Positions 53,716 to 62,851 are shown, numbered from the stretch's first letter. The stretch is 64,000 nt of DNA from Chelativorans sp. (GCF_031180965.1 NZ_JAPSLH010000006.1:124001-188000); one strand, 5' to 3'. Translations and numbers: made by a program. The notes: generated from the sequence alone by a model not told the origin.

Positions 53716-54599
53716 TTCCGCCCCTTCTCGCGCAGGAGGCCGAACTGGATCAGCGTCAGCACCAGGACGATCGCCAGCAGAACCACTGCTTCCGATGCCG
53801 CATAGCCGACGCGATAATTGCGAAAACTGTTCTCCAGCATGTCGAGCACCAGCACCCGCACCTGGCGGCCGGGCGCTCCCTGGGAGTCGGAGGCAAGCAC
53901 GAAGGCTTGCGCATAGACGTTGAAGCCGGAGATCAGCGTGACGACGGAAACGTAGAGCGTGATCGGCTTCAACAGCGGCACGGCGACATGCCAGAAACGC
54001 TGGATGCCGCCGGCGCCGTCCAGCTTTGCTGCCTCGAAGAGGGACACCGGCAGGCTCTTGAATCCTACGAGATAGATCAGCACCGCGTATCCGAGTGCCT
54101 GCCAGGAGCAGAGGACGATGATGCAGATCACGGAAAGGACAGGATCGAAGAGCCAAGCCTGCGCGGGAATTCCGAAATACTGCAAGAGCGCGTTTAGCGG
54201 TCCGAGCTTGGCGTCAAAAATCCACTTCCAGGCCATGGCCGCCGGCACCAGCGAGACCACATGGGGGATGAAGACGGCCGTCTCGTAGAAGCCCGAGAAA
54301 CGCGACGCCGTCCGATGGTGGATCAGCCCTGCGATTACCAGCGCCAGCGGGATCGTCACCGCCAGCACGCCGAAGGCTATGATCGACGTGTTGACGAGCG
54401 CATCAAGGAACAGCCGGTCGTGGAAGAGTTCACGGAAATTATCGAGCCCGATGAATGGCTTGTTCTTCGACAGGATGTCCCACTTGTGCAGGCTGAGCCG
54501 CAGCGTCTCGCCGATCGGGTAGATGCGCACCCAGGCGAAGATCGCGAGCGTGGGCAGGAACGCCAAGATCGCGAACCACCATAGTCTCCGCTGCAGCAT
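53712..54599 (-). CDS. sugar ABC transporter permease, MalF type
   Basis: This 295-residue membrane protein starts LQRRLWWFAILAFLPTLAIF and has the MalF-type segment IGETLRLSLHKWDILSKNKP, then FIGLDNFRELFHDRLFLDAL. The EAA loop is VSLFEAAKLDGAGGIQRFWH near residue 200, followed by VAVPLLKPITLYV. The ATG at 54599 follows CAGGGGAAC; a start 24 bp upstream is less well supported. It forms the channel with the next permease for the amino sugar or glycan bound by the preceding binding protein. Confidence 0.92.
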   Translation of the reverse strand: MLQRRLWWFAILAFLPTLAIFAWVRIYPIGETLRLSLHKWDILSKNKPFIGLDNFRELFHDRLFLDALVNTSIIAFGVLAVTIPLALVIAGLIHHRTASRFSGFYETAVFIPHVVSLVPAAMAWKWIFDAKLGPLNALLQYFGIPAQAWLFDPVLSVICIIVLCSWQALGYAVLIYLVGFKSLPVSLFEAAKLDGAGGIQRFWHVAVPLLKPITLYVSVVTLISGFNVYAQAFVLASDSQGAPGRQVRVLVLDMLENSFRNYRVGYAASEAVVLLAIVLVLTLIQFGLLREKGRK

Positions 54600-54673
54600 G
54601 TGTTCCCCTGTTGGACCCGCCACTCCAGCCAGAGCGGCTGGTGCCGCTCTGGACGTTTCCTAGCGAGAGCCGC

Positions 54674-55984
54674 CTACTCGGCCAGCAACCCCTCGCGGCT
54701 GAGGATGTTGTTCGTCTCCTCCGCTGCCGAGGCAAGGAAAGCGTCGATCGCTGCGTCGTCCTTGGCCAGATCCGCATTGCCGTAGGCGTTGGTGAGCTGG
54801 CCGGCCAGTCGCGTCAGCACTTCTTCAATCGGACCGATCGCCGGCAAGGTGAAGAACTCGTAGCCTTCCGGGTAGTCCACGAAAGCGGCGAAGGCGGGAA
54901 CGCGCTTCGTGACGACCGAATAGTCAACGCCGGCCCGGTTGGGCAGCCAACCTACATTGTCCAAAAGCCAGATTAGATTTTCCGGCTCGTTGGCGGCGAG
55001 CGCGAAGGCCCAGGCAGCCTCGGCATCCTCGCCCCCGGTCGAGTTCACATAAAGATTGGTCGGCAACGCGATCGAGCCGCGGGGCAGGGGGGCGGTGGCG
55101 TAGTTGAGGTCCGGGGCCTTGGCCGCTATGTCGCCGATCACCCAGGATTCGCGGATGAACATGGCCGTCTGGCCGCGCTCGAAGGCCTCGGCATCCGCAG
55201 GCATCTCCGGCGTCACCGTCTTCAGCACGTGCACATTTTCCAGATATTGCTTCAGCGTCTTGCCGCCGGCCTCGTTGGCATAGTTGGCGCGCCACTTCCC
55301 GTCGCCGGCCGGCTCGATCACCGATCCGCCATACTGGAACAGGTTGATCCAGAACTTTTCCGCAATGCCCTGGCCGCCGCCGGAAAGCCGCAGGCTCCAG
55401 CCGGAAACGGTGGGGTTGCCATTGGCATCGCGCTGGGTGAGCTTCTCGGCGTACTGGGTGTATTCCTCCATGGTCTTGGGCGCTTCGGTAAGACCGGCCG
55501 CCTTGAACATGTCAACATTGTAGAAGAGAGCGCCCTGGCCGCGGAACAGCGGCACGCCGTAAACCGTGCCTTCCCTGCTGGCTGTCTCGCTGAAAAAGGC
55601 GTCGAAATTGGCAGGGTCCCTGACGAAGGAGGCCACGTTTTCGGGTGCGGCCGGAAGAAGGTCGTTCTCCAGATAGCGGCTGGCGGTAGAGCCCGAAAGC
55701 TCGATCACTGTGACTCCGGCAGAGCCGGATGTGAGCCCCAGGGCAATGCGCTTTTCGTGCTCGCGCAGCGCGATCGCCTCCACCTTCACTTCCAGGTCGG
55801 GATATTCGTCCTTCATGGACTCCGCGACGTGCTCGTAGAACGGTGCCATTTCCGGATAGCCGCTCCACACGGTAATGGTCTGGGCCGTGGCCGGCGTCAT
55901 GGAAAGCCCCGCGGCCACTGCGAGCGCCAACGGCGTTGCCGCGATCTTGGCCATGATGGATCGAGAAGTGCGCTGCGCTCTCAT
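54674..55984 (-). CDS. sugar ABC transporter substrate-binding protein, family 1
   Basis: This 436-residue protein has a signal peptide (RSIMAKIAATPLALAVAAGL, cleaved near ATAQ at residue 34). It has the SBP_bac_1 pattern: TITVWSGYPEMAPFYEHVAE, VPLFRGQGALFYNVDMFKAA and GLTEAPKTMEEYTQYAEKLT. GQTAMFIRESWVIGDIA follows. The ATG at 55984 follows CAAGGGAGAAC and was preferred over an upstream start at 56056, which lies beyond the operator. An operator TGCAACCGGTTGCG sits 53 bp upstream. It should deliver an amino sugar or its oligomer to the two permeases that follow. Confidence 0.92.
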   Translation of the reverse strand: MRAQRTSRSIMAKIAATPLALAVAAGLSMTPATAQTITVWSGYPEMAPFYEHVAESMKDEYPDLEVKVEAIALREHEKRIALGLTSGSAGVTVIELSGSTASRYLENDLLPAAPENVASFVRDPANFDAFFSETASREGTVYGVPLFRGQGALFYNVDMFKAAGLTEAPKTMEEYTQYAEKLTQRDANGNPTVSGWSLRLSGGGQGIAEKFWINLFQYGGSVIEPAGDGKWRANYANEAGGKTLKQYLENVHVLKTVTPEMPADAEAFERGQTAMFIRESWVIGDIAAKAPDLNYATAPLPRGSIALPTNLYVNSTGGEDAEAAWAFALAANEPENLIWLLDNVGWLPNRAGVDYSVVTKRVPAFAAFVDYPEGYEFFTLPAIGPIEEVLTRLAGQLTNAYGNADLAKDDAAIDAFLASAAEETNNILSREGLLAE

Positions 55985-56036
55985 GTCTGTTCTCCCTTGT
56001 TTTTGAGCGGAAGTGTTCCCTTGCGAAAGCCTGCCA

Positions 56037-56050
56037 TGCAACCGGTTGCG
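56037..56050. promoter_or_regulatory. LacI-family operator, site 1
   Basis: TGCAACCGGTTGCG lies 53 bp before the binding-protein start and continues CGTCAA. It matches the perfect palindrome at 60111 at 13 of 14 positions, with the same GTCAA following. It probably lets the LacI regulator at 60173 control the transporter operon. Confidence 0.8.
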
Positions 56051-56095
56051 CGTCAAGTGAAGCTGAGGGCGATAATCCGGTGTGCATTGTCTGCG

Positions 56096-57343
56096 TCAGC
56101 GCTTCGGAAGCAAGGATATAGCGGCCGCAGCCAGCGCCTCGGCGCCGCCCGGCGCAAACGTGGCCGGCTGGCCGTAGTAGCGGTGTGCCTCGTCCACTTC
56201 GTAGCCTCCAAAGGCATACTCCTCACGCGGCGGGATGTAGCCGGGATTGTCCTCGGCAAAACCGGCGATGAAGAGGGGCTTCGGCCCGAAGGCCTCCCGG
56301 ATCGAAAGCGCGGTTGATGCAAATATCTCGCCTGGCAGACCGATAACGGGCAACCCGCCCCAATCAAGGACGGTGACGCGCGCCGGCAGCGGGCGCATGT
56401 CGCGCCCGGCGACCGTTTCCGCCCAGGCGATCCAGTAATTGAGGAGGGTGGCGCTTAATGGATCGGCTTGGTTAAGCTGTCGCCGCCACTGCGCGACCAG
56501 GGTTTCAGGCTTTTCCTGCTCACGCGGCTCGAAGCGCAATGCGACCTCGGCAGCTGCAGCATCAACATGCTCGCCAAGCGGGGCAGGGGTGGCCCGAATG
56601 GCTGCAGCCGCGATCGCGCGTCCGATCCGCTCCGCAGCCGCAAAGCTGCGCTCCGGCTTTGGCGTGAGAGACATGGAAGCATGTGCCGAATGGCCCGTGT
56701 TCGCGTCCCCCACACAGCCGGTCAGAAAGACAGCAATTGCCCCTGGATGTGCTTCCTCCAGAGCTGCGCGTACGTAGTGCGGATAGTCGGCGGTCCAAAG
56801 CGTGTTGTCCGCTCCCAGCACCACGGGATGACAGGCATAGCCGGTCATCAGCGCGATCACGGTACCGTCCTCGCCGACCACCCGCAGAAGCGGCAGCGAA
56901 CGATCGAGCGGCCCGCCGGAGTGGCGGCGGTTGCGGGCGATGTCGGGATCGACACCCAGACCCACCTCCAGCCGGGCCGGACACTGTCGCGCTACCGCTT
57001 CATCGATGGCTCGTACGCAGGCTTCCTCGAGATGGGCGAGATAGGCGGGGTCTGCGTCAGCGCCGAGCCGCCGGATCATCGAAACCGGGCCGCCGTGATT
57101 GTGAAGTGCCGCCACGATGACGCGCTCGTCCGGCAACATGGAGCGGCGGCGGATGCGCTTGCTCATCTCGTGGTGCAGCCCGATCACGTCAGCAACCGCA
57201 ATTGCCGTGTCACCAACGGCGAGAGCCCGCACGGTGAGCGGATCGTGCGTGCCGCTGGCTGGGAGGGTTCGCGCCGCAAAACCGGACATCGCAAGCCCGG
57301 CAGGCGGGGTGATGTCGACGACGGCGGCGCCGGCTAGGATCAT
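56096..57343 (-). CDS. neutral/alkaline ceramidase-like amidase
   Basis: This 415-residue protein resembles the N-terminal part of neutral ceramidases: AAVVDITPPAGLAMSGFAAR near residue 7, VIVAALHNHGGPVS near 75 with a zinc-type histidine, MTGYACHPVVLGADNTLWTA near 167 with the second histidine, and FLTGCVGDANTGH, matching the family serine/glycine loop region. There is no signal peptide, so it should act in the cytosol. It overlaps nagA by 4 bp. Removal of N-acyl groups from an amino sugar or glycolipid fragment fits the context, but the substrate is not established. Confidence 0.78.
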   Translation of the reverse strand: MILAGAAVVDITPPAGLAMSGFAARTLPASGTHDPLTVRALAVGDTAIAVADVIGLHHEMSKRIRRRSMLPDERVIVAALHNHGGPVSMIRRLGADADPAYLAHLEEACVRAIDEAVARQCPARLEVGLGVDPDIARNRRHSGGPLDRSLPLLRVVGEDGTVIALMTGYACHPVVLGADNTLWTADYPHYVRAALEEAHPGAIAVFLTGCVGDANTGHSAHASMSLTPKPERSFAAAERIGRAIAAAAIRATPAPLGEHVDAAAAEVALRFEPREQEKPETLVAQWRRQLNQADPLSATLLNYWIAWAETVAGRDMRPLPARVTVLDWGGLPVIGLPGEIFASTALSIREAFGPKPLFIAGFAEDNPGYIPPREEYAFGGYEVDEAHRYYGQPATFAPGGAEALAAAAISLLPKR

Positions 57344-58491
57344 CTACAAAACACCTCTTCGCCGGCCTTCCAGACGGCGTGGACCTGAAGGGGTTCGCCC
57401 GGGGCGCCAGGCGTGAATTGCAGAAGGTCCGCAGGCTGGCCCGGCGCAAGGCGCCCGAGCCCGCCGACAAACCGTCCCGGGTTCATCGTCGCAAGTTGCA
57501 GGGCTTCGGCAAGCGAGAGCCCCGCCATACGCATCGCGATTGGTACGTTGGCAATCAGCGGCAGGCCGGCACCGGCGAGATAAGGCGTGCCGGTAATGCT
57601 GATCCGGCCGTCGCTGCGCACTTCAACCTCGCCACCGACCACCTGCGAATAGATGCCGGGAGGCATGCCGGCGAGTGCCACGCAGTCGGAGACAAGCAGC
57701 GAGCGTTCAAGACCCTTGGCGCGCAGCATCGCCTTGAAGGTTTCAGCAGGTAGATGATGGCCGTCGGCGATGAAGCTCGCCGAAAGCCGGTCTTCCGCAA
57801 GCTGCGCCCAGATGAGATTGGGGTGGCGGGGCATCATCCCCGCGACGCCGTTGCCCAAATGCGTGGAAAGCGAAGCGCCCGCTTCTGCAGCGGCAAATAT
57901 CTCTTCCGGGGTGGCGGCCGAGTGTCCCAGCGCGGCATGAACACCCGCAGCCACGACTGCGCGGATATAATCCACGGCGCCTTTGTGCTCGGGCGCCAGT
58001 GTGATCAGGCGGATCAGGCCGCCGCTCGCCTTCTGCCAATGCGAAAACTCCTCGAGCGAGGGCGGCCGAACGTGGGCCGCCGGATGCGCGCCGCGGGGGC
58101 CGTCTGCCGGCGACACGCTCGGCCCTTCCATGTGGATGCCGGGGATGACCTGCCGTGACAGCCCATCCATGCGCCGGGCCTCGGCAATCGCTGCCAGCGC
58201 ATCGAGCAGCGCCTCCTTCGATGCAGTGATCAGCGTCGGTAAATAGGTGGTCACGCCGAGGCAGAGCATAGTGCGGGTGAGCTGGATAACCCGCTCAGGA
58301 TCAACCTTCCCGTCGTTAAGGTCGATGCCGGCATAGCCGTTGACCTGCAGGTCGATCAGCCCCGGCGTCAGATAGCCGTCACCAGCGCCCTCTGCCGCCG
58401 AAATCGCGACGATCACCCCATCGCGCACGGAGACGGCGATCCCTTCGCCGGTCGCGGGATCCCGGCCGGTGATCACGGCTGTGCCGCTCAC
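57340..58491 (-). CDS. nagA: N-acetylglucosamine-6-phosphate deacetylase
   Basis: This 383-residue amidohydrolase-fold enzyme removes acetate from GlcNAc-6-phosphate. Landmarks are LTPGLIDLQVNGYAGIDLND near residue 39, PGIHMEGPSVSPADGPRGAH with the metal-binding glutamate near 125, and AALGHSAATPEEI. LSTHLGNGVAGMMPRHPN carries histidine ligands, and DGHHLPAETFKAM and LLVSDCVALAGMPPG carry the catalytic aspartate. Length is that of NagA. It overlaps both the SIS gene and the ceramidase-like gene by 4 bp, inside an operon starting with nagB. Confidence 0.95.
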   Translation of the reverse strand: MSGTAVITGRDPATGEGIAVSVRDGVIVAISAAEGAGDGYLTPGLIDLQVNGYAGIDLNDGKVDPERVIQLTRTMLCLGVTTYLPTLITASKEALLDALAAIAEARRMDGLSRQVIPGIHMEGPSVSPADGPRGAHPAAHVRPPSLEEFSHWQKASGGLIRLITLAPEHKGAVDYIRAVVAAGVHAALGHSAATPEEIFAAAEAGASLSTHLGNGVAGMMPRHPNLIWAQLAEDRLSASFIADGHHLPAETFKAMLRAKGLERSLLVSDCVALAGMPPGIYSQVVGGEVEVRSDGRISITGTPYLAGAGLPLIANVPIAMRMAGLSLAEALQLATMNPGRFVGGLGRLAPGQPADLLQFTPGAPGEPLQVHAVWKAGEEVFCR

Positions 58492-59261
58492 AGGCTACGC
58501 ACCCGGTCACGAAAACGGGAGATGAAGCGCGCGTTGGCCTCATCGCCCCCCGGTGCGTTGCCGCTGCGCCAGACCGGAGGCTCGATGCCGCGCTCCACGA
58601 GCTTAGCGACTGTGCGGATCACCAGGCAGTTCAGTGCAAAGGCATTGGCAAATGTCGAGATCGCGGCGATGTTCTCGCCCATGCCGGGCACGCGCACCAC
58701 CGCATCGCCGATCGGCACCTTCGTGTCGATCGCGATGTCGACGATGTCATTCAGGTTCTTTTTGGTCGGATGGCGCGCCGGGTGATCGGGCGCCGTGTTC
58801 TGCGCGTGCTCGCGCGAACTCACACCAATGAGAAAAGCGCCGCGCGAACGCGCTTCCAGGGCGGCGTCGATGAGGGCCGCGTTGATGCCATAGGCATTGG
58901 CGAGGATCAGCATATCCGTCTCGCCGAGGCGGGCGTTGGAGATGACCACGCGGCCATAGCCCGGCGTGCGCTCGATGGCCATGGAGCGCAGCGCGCCGTT
59001 GGAAAGAAGTGTGCCTTCGTCGAGGATGGCGCTGACATGCATCAGTCCGCCGGCGCGGAAGAAGACTTCCTGCGAGGCGAGGTTCGAATGGCCGCCGGGG
59101 CCGAAAATGTGCACCAGCCGGTCGGCTTCGATCTGCTCTGCCAGCCTTGCGGCCGCTGCATCCAACGGCGCGCGCTCCTCGCTCAGGATGCGCTGCATCA
59201 GCGAATGGACTTCTGCGAGATAGCCGGCGCAGAGTGCATCGGCGTCGATCGTCTCAGGCAT
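58488..59261 (-). CDS. SIS-domain phosphosugar-binding protein
   Basis: This 257-residue protein consists mainly of one SIS domain: LVHIFGPGGHSNLASQEVFF near residue 49, GETDMLILANAYGINAALID and SRGAFLIGVSSREHAQ. It ends with a helical MGENIAAISTFANAFALNCL segment. It resembles uncharacterised SIS proteins of the COG4821 type, which bind phosphosugars and often lie near amino-sugar genes. An isomerase, deaminase or sensing role is possible. It overlaps nagB by 8 bp and nagA by 4 bp, so it is part of the same operon. Confidence 0.8.
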   Translation of the reverse strand: MPETIDADALCAGYLAEVHSLMQRILSEERAPLDAAAARLAEQIEADRLVHIFGPGGHSNLASQEVFFRAGGLMHVSAILDEGTLLSNGALRSMAIERTPGYGRVVISNARLGETDMLILANAYGINAALIDAALEARSRGAFLIGVSSREHAQNTAPDHPARHPTKKNLNDIVDIAIDTKVPIGDAVVRVPGMGENIAAISTFANAFALNCLVIRTVAKLVERGIEPPVWRSGNAPGGDEANARFISRFRDRVRSL

Positions 59262-60045
59262 CGGGGTCGGCCTCCCTGTCCAGAAAGAGCGTGCAATCCG
59301 GGTGCCGGCGCAGGATGCTCGCCGGGCAGGCGGTCGTCACCGGCCCCTGCAAGCTGCCGCGCACCGCCTCTTTTTTGTGCGTGCCTGGCACGATGCAGAA
59401 GAGCCGGTCGGCGCGCAAGAGCCGCGGGATCGTCAGCGTGATCGCCTGCCGCGGCACGGAGTCCATGCTGGCAAACCCCTGATCGTCGAGCTGCTGCCTG
59501 CGGCAGATCTCGTCTAGTTCGATCACCTTCACGTCCAGCGGATCTTCAAAGTCGGCTACCGGCGGGTCGTTGAAGGCGATGTGCCCGTTGACCCCGATCC
59601 CGAGGCAGATCACGTCGATCGGCGCTTCGTCCAGAAGGGCCGCATACCGCTCGCACTCCCGTTGCGGGTTCGGCTCGGGGTCGATCTTGTGCACGGCCGC
59701 CAAGGGAATTCGTTCGAATAAATGCCGGTCGAGCCAATTGCCGAAGCGCTGCGGCGCGCCGGGCGGAAGACCGATAAACTCGTCCATATGGAAGGCAGTA
59801 ACACGGCTCCAGTCTACGCTCTCGGCGCCGCTGAGCCGCGCGAGCATGGATGACTGGCTTGGTGCGGCAGCGAAGACCATGCGCAGGTGATCCTGCTGGC
59901 GCAGGCCCTCTCTCAGCGCCTCGGCGACCGCAACCGCGGCAGCAGCGCCCATTTCCTCGCTGTTGCGGTAGGTTTGCACGAGTAGCTGTTCCACCCGGCG
60001 AGCGGAAACGGGTAAGGGCGGCACGTCTGATAGAAAGGGACGCAA
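59254..60045 (-). CDS. nagB: glucosamine-6-phosphate deaminase
   Basis: This 263-residue enzyme converts glucosamine-6-phosphate to fructose-6-phosphate and ammonia. Landmarks are VTAFHMDEFIGLPPGAPQRF with the catalytic aspartate near residue 89, VICLGIGVNGHIAFNDPP with the catalytic His region near 143, and AITLTIPRLLRADRLFCIVP. The start codon is TTG at 60045, preceded by TTCTGGAG. It lies 66 bp from a LacI operator in the divergent region and is first in the nag operon. NagB and this family can be confused with 6-phosphogluconolactonase, but the nagA neighbour settles it. Confidence 0.93.
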   Translation of the reverse strand: MRPFLSDVPPLPVSARRVEQLLVQTYRNSEEMGAAAAVAVAEALREGLRQQDHLRMVFAAAPSQSSMLARLSGAESVDWSRVTAFHMDEFIGLPPGAPQRFGNWLDRHLFERIPLAAVHKIDPEPNPQRECERYAALLDEAPIDVICLGIGVNGHIAFNDPPVADFEDPLDVKVIELDEICRRQQLDDQGFASMDSVPRQAITLTIPRLLRADRLFCIVPGTHKKEAVRGSLQGPVTTACPASILRRHPDCTLFLDREADPDA

Positions 60046-60110
60046 GCAAAACTCCAGAAAGGCTTCAGCTTCCGGCTGGAGGCATTGTCGCCGGTATGCG
60101 TCATATTATG

Positions 60111-60124
60111 TGCAACCGGTTGCA
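60111..60124. promoter_or_regulatory. LacI-family operator, site 2
   Basis: TGCAACCGGTTGCA is a perfect 14-bp palindrome with the central CG step typical of LacI-family operators. It lies between the divergent nagB and lacI genes, so it can repress both. The near copy at 56037 lies before the transporter genes. Confidence 0.85.
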
Positions 60125-60172
60125 TGTCAACGCTTGCATTGCGGCGCGCCTCATGCATTCTCATGCGGGGCA

Positions 60173-61189
60173 ATGAACGCCGGGAGAAGAGCTTTGCCGG
60201 TCGAGCGGAAGGGCGGGGTTACGATCAGCCAGGTGGCTGAGGCGGCGGGTGTGGCGCGCTCCAGCGTTTCGCGCGCCTACACCAAGCCGCATATGCTGAG
60301 CCCCGATACGGTGGAGCACATCAAGGCGGTGGCCGAGCGTCTCGGCTATATTCCCAATCATACGGCGCGCGCGCTCAGCACCGGCCGCAACGGCAACATC
60401 GCCCTCATCGTGCCGGATGTGGCAAACCCCTTCTTCCCGCCTCTGATCCGGGCGGCGCAGGGGGAGGCGGACCGGTACGATTTCTGCGTCTTCCTCGGCA
60501 ATTCCGAAGAGGACGCCGAGAAGGAAGACAAGCTGCTCAGCCGTCTATCGAGCCAGGTGGAGGGAGTGATTCTTGCGTCCCCCCGTCTTTCCGACGAGCG
60601 CATCCTGGCGCATGCCTCGCTGAAGCCAATGGTGCTGATCAACCGCAACGTGGAGGGGATTCCGAGGGTGCTGATCGATAGTGGCACCGGCGTGGCGCAA
60701 GCGACAAGACATCTGGCCGAGCAGGGGCACAGGCGCATAGTTTATGTGAGCGGCCCCTCGGCCTCCTGGTCGAACAGGCAGCGCCGCTCCGCCGCGCGCA
60801 ACACTGCTGCCAAACTTAGCCTGGAATTCAGCGTTGTCTCGGCTTCCGTCCCAAGCTTCGAGGCTGGCCTGCAGGCGGTCCCCTCCATCCTCGGCCGGAA
60901 AGCCACGGCAGCGATCGCTTTCGACGATGTCATGGCGCAGGGCGTTCTGGCCGGCCTCGCCGCACGCGGCGTATCCGTGCCGGAGGAGTTTTCTGTTGTC
61001 GGCTGCGACGATGCGCTGGGACCCTTGATGGTGCCTGTCCTGACCACGGTTTCCGGCCAGTCAGTGGAGGCGGGCAAACTTTCCGTATCGCTGCTGATGC
61101 AGGTGCTGCAGTCGGATGCGCTGGGCGATGCGTGCTATGTCCTGGAAACGCACCTGATCGTTCGGTCGACGACGAATGCGGCACCCTAG
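60173..61189 (+). CDS. LacI-family regulator of the amino-sugar cluster
   Basis: This 338-residue regulator has a LacI helix-turn-helix and hinge (TISQVAEAAGVARSSVSRAY near residue 14, then LGYIPNHTARALSTGR). A Peripla_BP-type effector domain follows (IALIVPDVANPFFPPLIRAA near residue 70; VPEEFSVVGCDDALGPLMVP near 265). It is divergent from nagB, and its two sites TGCAACCGGTTGC(A/G) lie before nagB/lacI and before the transporter. It is therefore probably the NagR-like repressor of the cluster, responding to an amino-sugar phosphate. The ATG at 60173 follows CGGGGC; a TTG at 60194 with AGAAGAG is an alternative. Confidence 0.9.
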   Translation: MNAGRRALPVERKGGVTISQVAEAAGVARSSVSRAYTKPHMLSPDTVEHIKAVAERLGYIPNHTARALSTGRNGNIALIVPDVANPFFPPLIRAAQGEADRYDFCVFLGNSEEDAEKEDKLLSRLSSQVEGVILASPRLSDERILAHASLKPMVLINRNVEGIPRVLIDSGTGVAQATRHLAEQGHRRIVYVSGPSASWSNRQRRSAARNTAAKLSLEFSVVSASVPSFEAGLQAVPSILGRKATAAIAFDDVMAQGVLAGLAARGVSVPEEFSVVGCDDALGPLMVPVLTTVSGQSVEAGKLSVSLLMQVLQSDALGDACYVLETHLIVRSTTNAAP

Positions 61190-61819
61190 GCATGCTCGAT
61201 TCCTTCTCGAGCTGATGCTTGGGACGGGAATAATCTCGGACTTTGGTCCCTCGGACAGGCACGAACTGCACTTCAGGCAAAGAAGACTCGACCATGCGCC
61301 GAGGAATGGCGGATGAATGCACACAGCCGACTTCCGCTTCCTGTGAAAAGAGAGCCGAGACATGCCGCGGCAGGTTCGGACCGAGGAAGGCCATGGCAGA
61401 ACCGGGAAGAAGAACAGACTTGTCGCTACGCTCAGCGGCCGCGCTGCTCCCTGTTCAACTAGGTCAGGAGGCGCCGAGCGTCTGCCGAGACGGTCGGGCG
61501 GACGCCGCTGCGCTCGGCAGCAACACTAGTCAGCCTCGTTCCACCACGCCTGCAGGGCTCCTTACCGCGGCCCACAGGAGACTTAGGCCGGTGGCTTCCC
61601 GATGTGGTCTCGGGCAGACTTGGGTGGACATTGGCGAGGACGAAAGGAGTTTCCGACGTCTTGCCAACGCTTGCGGCGTACTTATCCTGCCAGAGGTAGC
61701 TTTGTAGAGCGGGCGGGAAGGCGCTTCAGCACCAGCCGCGCGACCGACTACCTTCCGACGTAGTGCCTATCCCTTGACCGGAATTGGTGCAACATGATCG
61801 GGAATATCGGTGAGGGATC
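61190..61819. other. 630-bp gap, no intact gene recognised
   Basis: The first part carries a coding-like minus-strand stretch (EVQFVPVRGTKVRDYSRPKH, from about 61300 down to 61200) of unknown family. The rest has open frames on both strands without protein-like features. A TTGACC at 61774-61779 may belong to the promoter of the following regulator. It probably contains a decayed gene or element. Confidence 0.4.
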
Positions 61820-62851
61820 ATGAAGCAGCATGCGCCCGCGTCCTTTGAAGGCGATGCCGAGACGCCGGTGAGGTTTGCGGTTCTCGTGTTTCCCGGCTTT
61901 CCCTTGATGGCGTTCAGCTCCGTCATCGAACCGCTTCGCGCGGCCAACAGTCTTGCTGGAAAGCAATGCTATACCTGGATTACAGTTGGCGTTAGTGGGC
62001 AAAAAGTGTTTGCATCCAACGGAGTGGGTATCGATCCTGACTATTTCGTTCAAGCAGCGCCGCTGGTCGACCGGATCGTAGTCTGCTCCGGCGGCGATGC
62101 CGACCTGGTGGTGGCAGACGAGGCACTTGTCTGGATCAGGAAAAATCTCCGGGCGGGCGGCAAGGTTGGAGCCGTCGCGGATGCCGCCTTCTTTCTCGCC
62201 AGGGCGGGGTTGCTTGACGGCCATGCCTGCACCCTGCACTGGACCAGCCAGCCCGCCTTTCGGGAAGCATTTCCGGATCTCGACATGCGGCACGATCTAT
62301 ACGTGATAGACCGGCGCCGCTTCACCTCGGCAGGAGGTGTGGGTAGCCTGGACATGATGCTTGAGCTGATTGCCAGAGATTATGGCCCGGAACTCGCCGC
62401 GGGTGTTGCCGAATGGTATGTACATAGCCCGTTGCGCTCCAGTGTCGACCGCAGGATGATGCCGCTACGTCTACGCACCGGCATTCGCGACGACCTGGTG
62501 TTGAAAGCAGTGGCTATCATGGAGGATGCGGTGGAAGACCGGCTGAGCATGGCCGATCTCGCCCGGCGCCTGAGCATTTCGCCAGACAAGCTCGAACGTG
62601 CCTTCCAGGCGGAACTCAACACCGTTCCGAGCCTCTACTACCGCCGGCTAAGGCTCGGGCGAGCGGCGGATCTTCTGGCCCATTCCAGCGTTCCCATAGG
62701 CGAGGTCGCCCTGTCCTGCGGCTTTGCCAGCGCATCGAGCTTCGCCCGCGCCTTTCGCGAGCAATTCGGCTACCCTCCGCGCGACGCCCGCCGACGGCCG
62801 CGCAATCCTATAGCCTCAAACGGAAAGCGTCAGCTTGGTGAAGTCTGTTAG
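61820..62851 (+). CDS. GlxA-type AraC-family regulator with DJ-1/PfpI domain
   Basis: This 343-residue regulator has an N-terminal DJ-1/PfpI domain (FAVLVFPGFPLMAFSSVIEP near residue 15, and AVADAAFFLARAGLLDGHAC, where the GATase cysteine position is occupied by Ala, so it should sense rather than catalyse). The C-terminal AraC double helix-turn-helix (about 225-330) contains SMADLARRLSISPDKLERAF and VPIGEVALSCGFASASSFAR. Relatives include GlxA, GbdR and CdhR, which respond to quaternary amines. It lies 85 bp before a DddP-like enzyme gene on the same strand and may control it. Confidence 0.9.
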   Translation: MKQHAPASFEGDAETPVRFAVLVFPGFPLMAFSSVIEPLRAANSLAGKQCYTWITVGVSGQKVFASNGVGIDPDYFVQAAPLVDRIVVCSGGDADLVVADEALVWIRKNLRAGGKVGAVADAAFFLARAGLLDGHACTLHWTSQPAFREAFPDLDMRHDLYVIDRRRFTSAGGVGSLDMMLELIARDYGPELAAGVAEWYVHSPLRSSVDRRMMPLRLRTGIRDDLVLKAVAIMEDAVEDRLSMADLARRLSISPDKLERAFQAELNTVPSLYYRRLRLGRAADLLAHSSVPIGEVALSCGFASASSFARAFREQFGYPPRDARRRPRNPIASNGKRQLGEVC

